NCBI GenBank assembly: GCA_011390515.1
Contig: JAABSJ010000007.1
Location: 1-59,986 of the forward strand
Reading direction: 5' to 3'
Length of the DNA stretch: 59,986 bases
Source: Oscillatoria sp.
GTDB lineage: Bacteria > Cyanobacteriota > Cyanobacteriia > Cyanobacteriales > Laspinemataceae
Numbering within the stretch: position 1 is the first letter of the stretch; each line of letters opens with the position of its first letter. The notes under the pieces are model-generated. The model did no database searches. It saw only the letters and a program-made list of their open reading frames with translations, and was not told the DNA's origin. Positions 36,208 through 44,400 of this stretch are shown one piece after another. The translations under genes and the position numbers were made by a program.

Positions 36208-38976
36208 ATGAACGACTATGATAGAGCTTTTCGGTTAGCTAGAAATCTGTTGGAGGGTGAACAAACACCCACCCGACAAATCATTCAGGAAAGGGTCAGA
36301 ATTGCCGTTGACTCGATCAGAACTAGCCAACCAGGTCGTGTCGTTGAGGTAAATGAGGAAAAACTTGCCCGCAAACTTGAAAGTATTTTCAACACCTCGA
36401 TGATGGGTCTAGGTACTGTACTAGAAAATAAAGAGGGTCATATCCCTTGGTTGGCTGATCGCAACAGTGAAATCAATTGGGATTTCTGGAATCGTTATAT
36501 ACATTATTTGGAGGAAAAAAAGGGCTGGCCACCAGCGACTACCAAAGGTTTAGACCAGTTGACAAACTCCATTCTTGAACGCCTAGAGAACCCCCTGCGT
36601 TCAGGAGATTGGGATCGGAGAGGAATGGTTGTTGGACAAGTTCAGTCTGGAAAAACAGCAAACTATACTGGTCTGATCTGCAAGGCGGTTGATGCAGGAT
36701 ATAAACTGATTATTGTGCTTGCTGGTATCCAGAACAGCTTGCGGAGCCAGACACAGATCCGTTTAGACGAAGGTTTTCTCGGATATGACTCACAACTACA
36801 CAGAGCTTCAACTCAAGAGAATTCCGCCATTGGAGTAGGGTTAATTCCTGTTGTAAAGAGGCTGATTGCTGATTCAGCTACAAACAGTGCCAATAATGGT
36901 GATTTTAATAAAAAAGTAGCAGGTCAGTTTGGGGTATCAGCAGGGGGTGGGAATCCACTATTGTTTGTTGTCAAAAAGAATACAACTGTACTCAAAAATC
37001 TCCTACAGTGGGCTTTACGTCATGGGGATAAAGATGAAAAATCAGGAAAACGCATCGTCAGAGGAGTTCCCTTACTCGTCATTGATGATGAGGCAGACAA
37101 TGCCTCGATCAACACAAATCCTCCACTATTCGATGAAAATGGCAAAGTTCAGGAAGAGTATGATGTTTCAGCAATTAATGGCTCAATCAGAAAACTGCTT
37201 GACAGTTTTGAAAAAAGTGCTTATGTAGGTTACACAGCCACACCATTTGCTAACATTTTCATCTACCCAGATATAGAGCAAAAAAACCAAGAATTTGGAG
37301 ACGATCTGTTTCCACGTAGTTTCATTATCAACCTACCTGCACCATCAAACTATATCGGCCCAGCGCAGCTATTTGGGCTGGATGCTGACTCAGCAATTGG
37401 TCTTGAAGCATCAGAAGCTTTGCCTATCATTAGATCAGTAGACGACCAAAAAGAATGGATGCCAGACAAACACAAAAAAGACCACGTTCCGCCTGAACTT
37501 CCAGGGTCTCTCAAGGAGGCAATTAGGGCATTTATTCTTTGTTGCGCCGCAAGAATTGTGCGAGGACAGGAGAACAAACACAACTCAATGCTGGTTCATG
37601 TTGCCCGTTTTACTGCTGTCCAATCCGAGGTAGGGAAGCAAGTCAAAGAAGAGTTGACTTCACTACAAAAACGACTACGGTATGGCGACAGCAACGCACC
37701 AGGCAAGCTAGAAGGAGAATTTGAGCAGTTATGGAGAGATGACTTTGTACCAACTACTTCATCCATACTCTCATCCATAACTGATCCAGAATTAAAATCA
37801 GTTTCTTGGGAAGAAATCAAACCTTTACTACACCCTGCTGCCTCTAAGATTCAGGTCAAGAAAATCAACGGTACAGCCAAGGATGTACTGGACTACTGGG
37901 AATACAAAAATGGGTTGAGCGTGATTGCGATCGGCGGTGATAAATTGTCTCGTGGTCTAACATTGGAAGGTCTGAGCATCAGCTATTATCTCCGAGCCTC
38001 AAAGATGTACGATACTCTGATGCAGATGGGCCGATGGTTTGGTTACAGACCGGGGTATCTAGACCTTTGCCGATTGTACACAACTAATGACTTGGTTGAA
38101 TGGTATGAACACATCACTGTTGCCAGTGAGGAACTCCGGCAGGAGTTCGACTATATGGCTGATGCCGGAGCCACGCCTGATGAGTTCGGATTCAAAGTTC
38201 GCACGCACCCGCAGGGTTTGGTAATTACTGGGGCTAATAAAATGAAGACAGGCACTGATATGGAATTGTCCTACGCTGGAAGCCTCAGCCAAACCCCGAT
38301 TTTTTATAAAGATGAGAATATAAATCAGAAAAATTTTGATGTTAGTGACGAACTACTCAGAAGACTTGGCACATATTCGGAGCAAGACAAGACATCCAAC
38401 TACATTTGGAGGTATGTTACCGCTGAAAAAATTACCGATTTTCTTACAGAATATAAATCACACCCCAAATGTAGAGCGGCAGATACTTCACTTCTTGTCA
38501 AATACATCAAGGCTCAACTTCCAATGGATGAGCTTGTCTATTGGACAGTTATTCTCATATCAAATAATCGGGCTAAAAATAGATACTCGATTGCTGGATA
38601 TGAAGTTGGTCTAGCTAAGAGAACAAATGTATCTAAGTTCCCTCAAGAATATCGTCTTAGTAGGTCTAATATTTTGAATGGAAGTGATGAATTACTTGAT
38701 TTACCACAAAACGCGCAGCAAGAAATTAAAGAAATTGCCAAGCGTAAACAAATAGAAAAAGGGAAAAAATCCAGTACGCCAGACGGTAGGCTTATACGTT
38801 CTAAGCGTTCAGAGAGCAATGGGTTACTGCTGCTCTATCCGCTCGATCCAAAAGAAATAAACTCCGAAATCCCTGTCATCGGTTTTGTGGCGAGTTTCCC
38901 CGATAGCCAAACAGCGCAAAAGGTTGAGTATAAGGTTAACAATCCTTACTGGAAACAGGAGTTCGGTCAGCCATGA
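36208..38976 (+). CDS. Z1-domain P-loop ATPase of a methylase-linked restriction-type system
   Basis: 922 residues. The N-terminal 130 are helical. The ATPase core has Walker A GQVQSGKT (143-150), Walker B IDDEAD (292-297), the SF2-like motif III GYTATPFANIF (341-351), motif V GGDKLSRGLTLEG (576-588), and motif VI QMGRWFGYR (about 606-614) with a likely arginine finger. These match the Z1 family, helicase-like ATPases found next to DNA methylases. The C-terminal 250 residues are unassigned. AAAGGAGA precedes the ATG. Its stop overlaps the nuclease start by 4 bp (ATGA), indicating coupled translation. I infer that it uses ATP to scan or remodel DNA and control the nuclease. Confidence 0.88.
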   Translation: MNDYDRAFRLARNLLEGEQTPTRQIIQERVRIAVDSIRTSQPGRVVEVNEEKLARKLESIFNTSMMGLGTVLENKEGHIPWLADRNSEINWDFWNRYIHYLEEKKGWPPATTKGLDQLTNSILERLENPLRSGDWDRRGMVVGQVQSGKTANYTGLICKAVDAGYKLIIVLAGIQNSLRSQTQIRLDEGFLGYDSQLHRASTQENSAIGVGLIPVVKRLIADSATNSANNGDFNKKVAGQFGVSAGGGNPLLFVVKKNTTVLKNLLQWALRHGDKDEKSGKRIVRGVPLLVIDDEADNASINTNPPLFDENGKVQEEYDVSAINGSIRKLLDSFEKSAYVGYTATPFANIFIYPDIEQKNQEFGDDLFPRSFIINLPAPSNYIGPAQLFGLDADSAIGLEASEALPIIRSVDDQKEWMPDKHKKDHVPPELPGSLKEAIRAFILCCAARIVRGQENKHNSMLVHVARFTAVQSEVGKQVKEELTSLQKRLRYGDSNAPGKLEGEFEQLWRDDFVPTTSSILSSITDPELKSVSWEEIKPLLHPAASKIQVKKINGTAKDVLDYWEYKNGLSVIAIGGDKLSRGLTLEGLSISYYLRASKMYDTLMQMGRWFGYRPGYLDLCRLYTTNDLVEWYEHITVASEELRQEFDYMADAGATPDEFGFKVRTHPQGLVITGANKMKTGTDMELSYAGSLSQTPIFYKDENINQKNFDVSDELLRRLGTYSEQDKTSNYIWRYVTAEKITDFLTEYKSHPKCRAADTSLLVKYIKAQLPMDELVYWTVILISNNRAKNRYSIAGYEVGLAKRTNVSKFPQEYRLSRSNILNGSDELLDLPQNAQQEIKEIAKRKQIEKGKKSSTPDGRLIRSKRSESNGLLLLYPLDPKEINSEIPVIGFVASFPDSQTAQKVEYKVNNPYWKQEFGQP

Positions 38977-39983
38977 CGGTGCAAAATACTTGGAAACAAC
39001 TGGAGGAAGATACTGCAAATGTACCTTTTGGTTATATCACCCGCCGTTTATTGCCAGAGGTTACATACGATGTTTATCTCGCTATTGAGAGACCTTCTAA
39101 TGTACGTTTACTGATGATGCGGGTGAAGCATAAATCAATCGGCAAAAGTGCTGTTTTTCCGAATTCAAACTGCTTTGAGGTTAGGCGTGTAGCCTTGCAA
39201 AGTGATGATGATGCCCATGTCACCTTGCAACTGGTACTGATTAACTCGCGTTACAGCGATATTTTTACAACATTAGTACAGGACATTGTTGATGCAATTG
39301 CCCCGATAGCAGATGAAAAAAAGGCTGTAGATGCCTTCTTTACCCGTCTGCGGCGATGGCAAGCATTTTTAGAAAAACATAACCCAGAAGGACTGAGCCA
39401 AGCCGAACAGCAAGGACTCTATGGCGAACTTTGGTTTCTGCGGCAGATTGTTATTCCTCAACTTGGCTCTCGTCAAGGAGTAAAATGCTGGACAGGTGCA
39501 AAAGGAACTCAGCAGGATTTCCAGTTTCAAAACTGTGCTGTTGAAGTTAAAACTACTGCAACCAAACAGCACCAAAAACTAACGATTTCTAGCGAACGGC
39601 AACTAGATAATACTGGCACGGGCACACTAATTTTACTACACTTATCCCTTGATACTAGACAAGAACGAGGTGAATCTCTACCAGAGATCGTCACCAGTCT
39701 TAGATTGCTTCTCGAAAACGATCCTATAGCCAAGGAAGAATTAGAAATACTCCTTTTTGAAGTTGGCTATCTGGATATACATATTCCCTACTATGAACAA
39801 ATTGGCTATACCCTACGAGAAGTTAACTATTTCAAAGTCGAGGGAGATTTTCCCAGAATTATTGAAGCCGATCTGCCAAATGGCGTTGGTGATGTGCGTT
39901 ACACCATTAGCGTTGCGGAGTGCCGACGCTTTTCAATACCAGAATTGGACGTAATTTCTATAATCGGGGGTAGCCATAAGTGA
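38973..39983 (+). CDS. PD-(D/E)XK nuclease-fold protein (DUF4420-like)
   Basis: 336 residues. The central region shows a PD-(D/E)XK site: E152 in GLYGELWFLRQ, D182 in TQQDFQFQN, and E191-V-K193 in CAVEVKTT, with D-x8-E-x-K spacing. The flanking segments TWKQLEEDTANVPFGYITRR and GLSQAEQQGLYGELWFL match what I know of DUF4420 proteins, which are found after Z1 genes. It is the likely cleaving subunit. Its start overlaps the Z1 stop. No further gene follows on this strand; the next gene is convergent and looks like resident genome. A degenerate or non-cutting role cannot be excluded, but all three acidic/Lys positions are present. Confidence 0.85.
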   Translation: MTVQNTWKQLEEDTANVPFGYITRRLLPEVTYDVYLAIERPSNVRLLMMRVKHKSIGKSAVFPNSNCFEVRRVALQSDDDAHVTLQLVLINSRYSDIFTTLVQDIVDAIAPIADEKKAVDAFFTRLRRWQAFLEKHNPEGLSQAEQQGLYGELWFLRQIVIPQLGSRQGVKCWTGAKGTQQDFQFQNCAVEVKTTATKQHQKLTISSERQLDNTGTGTLILLHLSLDTRQERGESLPEIVTSLRLLLENDPIAKEELEILLFEVGYLDIHIPYYEQIGYTLREVNYFKVEGDFPRIIEADLPNGVGDVRYTISVAECRRFSIPELDVISIIGGSHK

Positions 39984-40081
39984 ATAAGTTTAATTAATTT
40001 TTGGGTAGAGAGTCAGGGCAATTGATGAATTGCCCTGACTGTGGATTGTTGTAGGCAGAGGGGATTTACTGGGGAGAAGGA

Positions 40082-40513
40082 TTAAGTGCGATCGCCAATT
40101 TCGGTGAATTCTGCACTGCCAAAAATTGCCTCGGGATGGGCGTAATATTTGAACTCCAGTAAATTATAAAATGGGTCCTCTAAAAAGAACGTGCGATGTT
40201 CTAAGGGAGAACCGGGAAAGCGCCGTTTTGGTTCTTCACGGAATTGGAGTTGATATTTTTGGGCACGTTCTAATAGGGTTTCCCAATCGGCTTCATTTTC
40301 AAAGACTAAGCCAAAGTGACGCGGATAAATGCTTTTTTGGGGGGTGATGGGGTCTTTGGTGACATGGGCAACCAGTTGATTGCCATAGAGGTTTAAAATA
40401 ACAGCAGTATGAGATTCGCGTCCGACTTGGCAACCGAGACCTTCAGCATAAAATTCTTTGGTCTTGGAAATGTCGGTGACGGGAAAAGCCAGATGAAAAA
40501 AGACACTGTTCAT
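40082..40513 (-). CDS. VOC family protein (glyoxalase-like)
   Basis: 143 residues. It reads as a single VOC domain: VFFHLAFPVTDISKTKEFYA, LNLYGNQLVAHV, RHFGLVFENEADWETLLERA and RTFFLEDPFYNLLEFKYYA. His8 and Glu in LLEFK are candidate metal ligands. Cyanobacterial homologues are annotated only as VOC or glyoxalase-like; the substrate is unknown. It is divergent from the DUF92 gene with only 15 bp between start codons. Confidence 0.88.
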   Translation of the reverse strand: MNSVFFHLAFPVTDISKTKEFYAEGLGCQVGRESHTAVILNLYGNQLVAHVTKDPITPQKSIYPRHFGLVFENEADWETLLERAQKYQLQFREEPKRRFPGSPLEHRTFFLEDPFYNLLEFKYYAHPEAIFGSAEFTEIGDRT

Positions 40514-40528
40514 GAGGGATAATTTAAG

Positions 40529-41320
40529 ATGCAGACAGAAGAATTTGTTTTTAATTATGGCGCGTTATTGAATCCTTGGCTGGTGGCGGTGGGATTAAAT
40601 ACGGTTTTGTTAACGATTGTTTATTTTTTACCTAAAAAGTTGCTGACGCCAGCAGGCATTATCCATGCTTGGATTTTGGGGGTGCTGATTTGGGGGACCT
40701 TGGGTGGGCCCGGATATTTGGTGGTGGGGTTTTATTTTATTGTGGGTTCGGCAGTGACGCGGATTGGAATCGCGCAGAAGGAGGCGGAGGGAATTGCGGA
40801 GAAGCGATCGGGGGCCCGGGGACCGGAAAATGTCTGGGGTTCGGCATTGACGGCAGCGGTTTGCGCTTTGGGGGTGTTGGGGGTGCAAGGGTTGGATTGG
40901 GCGGAAGTGGTGCCGTTGCTGTTGTTGGGGTATGTGGCAAGTTTTAGTACCAAGTTGTCCGATACGACGGCGAGTGAGGTGGGGAAGGTGTACGGCAAGC
41001 GGACGTTTTTGATTACGACTTTGCAACCTGTGCCGAAGGGGACCGAGGGGGCGGTTTCTCTGGAGGGGACGATCGCCGGGGTGGTGGCATCAGTGGCAGT
41101 TGCCTTGGTGGGGTATGTGGTGGGGTTGATTGATGTGACGGGGGTGGGGTTATGTGTGATTGCGGCGTTTATTGCGACGAATTTAGAGAGTGTGATTGGG
41201 GCGACGATTCAGGAACAAGTGAGTTGGATGACGAATGAGGTGGTGAATATTATTAATACGACCATTGGGGCGATCGCCGCGATTGGACTGGCGATCGCCT
41301 TGAGGGGAGTGTTGGGTTAA
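40529..41320 (+). CDS. DUF92 / TIGR00297 membrane protein, phytyl-phosphate-kinase-like
   Basis: 263 residues with about seven TM helices. DUF92 signatures: LTPAGIIHAWILGVLIWGTL, FFIVGS-type helix, VTRIGIAQKEAEGIAEKRSG then ARGPENVWG, and YVASFSTKLSDTTASEVGKVYG. The closing EGAVSLEGTIAGVVAS is also typical. A plant member (VTE6) is a phytyl-phosphate kinase used to recycle phytol for tocopherol and chlorophyll, and a cyanobacterial homologue has been linked to the same reaction. I infer that activity but cannot prove it. Strand-specific codon use is strongly GTG/GCG rich here compared with the adjacent island. Confidence 0.8.
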   Translation: MQTEEFVFNYGALLNPWLVAVGLNTVLLTIVYFLPKKLLTPAGIIHAWILGVLIWGTLGGPGYLVVGFYFIVGSAVTRIGIAQKEAEGIAEKRSGARGPENVWGSALTAAVCALGVLGVQGLDWAEVVPLLLLGYVASFSTKLSDTTASEVGKVYGKRTFLITTLQPVPKGTEGAVSLEGTIAGVVASVAVALVGYVVGLIDVTGVGLCVIAAFIATNLESVIGATIQEQVSWMTNEVVNIINTTIGAIAAIGLAIALRGVLG

Positions 41321-41324
41321 ACGG

Positions 41325-41444
41325 ATGGAGAGTTTGAACAGCGAAGACTCATTTGGTTTATACTCGTTGAACGGCAGTCGGCGATCGCATCAATGGGTAG
41401 AAAAACCTGTTCCCATTGCGGCGATCGCCTACGGTTATTCCTGA
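41325..41444 (+). CDS. Possible 39-aa small protein
   Basis: An ATG four bases after the DUF92 stop opens a 39-codon frame (MESLNSEDSFGLYSLNGSRR, then SHQWVEKPVPIAAIAYGYS). It ends two bases before the stop of the convergent exoprotein gene. Close spacing to the upstream gene would allow re-initiation, but there is no ribosome site and no known family, and two HIP1 octamers lie within it. It may be chance. Confidence 0.25.
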   Translation: MESLNSEDSFGLYSLNGSRRSHQWVEKPVPIAAIAYGYS

Positions 41445-41446
41445 GT

Positions 41447-44400
41447 TTAGGTCAAGGGAATAAAATAGTCAGCAACCATCGTCTCCGGTGCTATTCCCTG
41501 GGCGATCGCCAGAATTTCATCGCCTAATGCGATCGCCGTTCCGCACTGGTAGGAGAAGAAATTGAGGAGATTGAAGGTTAATCCCTCACCTAACACAAAC
41601 CCGTCTTCTCCTGGGGTAAAATCGGTAATGGTATCGGTCCCAGAACCCGACTGCACGACAAAGCGATCGCGTCCGGCACCGCCAGTTAGGGTATCATTCC
41701 CCAAATCGCCACTGAGGAAATCATCCCCGTCACTGCCATAGAGGAGGTCATCATCTTTACCCCCATACAAGGTATCATTGCCACTGCCACCGATTAGGGT
41801 ATCGTTACCGGCGTTGCCTTCTAACCAATCATCCCCGGCACCCGCACAAAGAAAGTCGCGATCGCCTATGGGACCAATAGGGACATCACTGCCAATGCCG
41901 CCTCGGATCGTATCGTTGCCATCCCCTCCATAGAGGGTATCATCTCCTAAATCTCCAAATAACAGGTCATCTCCAGCGGACCCGCACACAATATCATTAT
42001 CTTTGCCGCCATGAATGGTATCGTTACCATTACCCCCATGCAGGGTATCATCCCCTTGATTGCCGTTGATGAAATCATTGCCATCCCCGCCATAAATCAA
42101 GTCTCGTCCTCCTATATCGGGGACATTGGGATCGCTTGTACCGCCGAATAAACTATCATCTCCTAAGTCTCCCATGAGGATGTCATTTCCTAAATCCCCA
42201 TAAATCAGGTCGTTATCTTTGCCACCGTAAGCGATATCGTCATCTTTGCCACTGTAGATGGTATCCTCACCTTCGTTGCCATTGATCAGATCATTGCCTC
42301 GGTTGCCAAAGATTAAATCGCGATCGCCCTCTCTGCCGATGGGGGTTGCACTGCCATTTCCCCCGAGAATGGTGTCATTGCCGAGGTCACCATACAAGAT
42401 ATCGTTATCTAGGTTACCAAAGATCAGGTCATCGTCTTTGCCTCCGTGAATGATATCATTTCCTCGGCCACCATAGAGGGTATCGTTGCCTTCGTTGCCG
42501 TTAATGAAATCATTGCCTTTGCCGCCTTCAATGCGATCGCGCTCAATGCCAGGACCCACGGGGCGATCGTTGCCAACGCCTCCCAGCATATAATCATCGC
42601 CGGTATCGCCATACAGCACATCGTTACCGCCTTTCCCCCAGAGAAAATCATGTCCGGCAAATCCTAATATTCCTTCGTGGCGATCGTCCCCGAAGATGAC
42701 ATCATTTTCCTCGGTGCCAACTAGGAAGATTTCCACCGGGGGTCTGTCTTGAGGTCCATAAAAGATAATTTCTGGCGGGGGTGGGATGGGACATTTACAC
42801 CCACTGTTTTGTGAGGGGTCGCTAGGGATGAGGTTACAGGTGTTTGTGCTGCTGGTATGCGGTACTCCATTGGGAGGATTTGTGGTGGGATTCTCCAATT
42901 CTGGGCGATCGGCATTCACAGGAGAATCCGGAGTTAAAGGACTATTGCCATTACCCCCATCTATACCTGGATTATTTCCACCATCGGTTCCTGTTCCGAT
43001 ATCGGGATTATTTCCACCATCGGTTCCGCTTCCGATATCGGGATTATTTCCACCATCGGTTCCACCATCGCTTCCGCTTCCGGTATCGGTTCCGCTTCCG
43101 ATATCGGGATTATTTCCACCATCGGTTCCTGTTCCGATATCGGGATTATTTCCACCATCGGTTCCGCTTCCAATATCGGGATTATTTCCACCATCGGTTC
43201 CGGTATCGGTTCCGCTTCCACCATCGTTTCCTGTTCCGATATCGGGATTATTTCCACCATCGGTTCCACCATCGTTTCCGCTTCCACCATCGTTTCCTGT
43301 TCCGATATCGGGATTATTTCCACCATCGTTTCCTGTTCCGATATCGGGATTATTTCCACCATCGGTTCCACCATCGGTTCCGCTTCCACCATCGGTTCCG
43401 CTTTCGATATCGGGATTATTTCCACCATCGGTTCCACCATCACTTCCGCTTCCACCATCGGTTCCTGTTCCGATATCGGGATTATTTCCACCATCGGTTC
43501 CTGTTCCGATATCGGGATTATTTCCACCATCGGTTCCACCATCGGTTCCGCTTCCGATATCGGGATTATTTCCACCATCGGTTCCGGTATCGGGATTATT
43601 TCCACCATTTGTATTACCACCATTTGTATTACCGCCACCTGGATTACCACCGCCACCGTTAGGCGGTTGAATGGTTAAATCAAAGGTGTCGGTAATGCTT
43701 GCACCGGATTTATCGGTAGCGGTGACAATAATCGTGAGTGTTCCGATATCGGTTCCTGCTGGAGTGCCGGTGAAAGTGCCGTCATCATTGAAGGTTAACC
43801 AATCGGGAAGAGGGTCTCCATTGGCGAGGGTAACGGTATAGGTTAAGCGGTCATCGTAGATAATATCAGCATCATCAAAGGTATTTTCCGGGATGGGGAA
43901 GGTAAAGTTGGTTCCGGGAGTTGTGGTTTGATTTTCGAGTGGATTGAGCAGGATGGGGGGTGCATTAATGTTTAAATTAACGCTGGAGTCAGTCTCGGCA
44001 TAGTCGGTGCCGTCGAATCCATTCCAATTGAAACTCACCGGACCATTGAAGTTTTCATCGGGAACAAAGGAGAGTTTCTCGATATCAATTCGGGGAATTT
44101 CCAGGGGATTGTCTGGGGTAATTTCGATGGGATTTCCATCGAAAAATAGGGTTCCGTTGGGGGGAAGAGAGGTAATTGAAATTTTCTGGAGGGTATTCCC
44201 ATCACTGTCGGTAAATTGAGTGGTAAAATACTCGGGGTTAAAGAAAAAGGGAGTATTTTTTGTACCAGTTTGATTGATGGGTTCTAGGGTGGGTGGCGTA
44301 TTGATATTGAAGACAAAGCGCCCGAGTTCCTGGGAGGCGATCGCATTGCCGGTGGTATCGGTGACTTCGTTTTCTTGCAACGTCACGGTATAAGTGTCGT

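Noticed and set aside
42786-43670. Long plus-strand frames rich in PPSVPVPISGLF and HHRFRFRYRDYF opposite the exoprotein linker
   Set aside because: They are antisense readings of the degenerate tandem repeat that encodes the NNPDIGTGTDGG linker; no start signal or domain.
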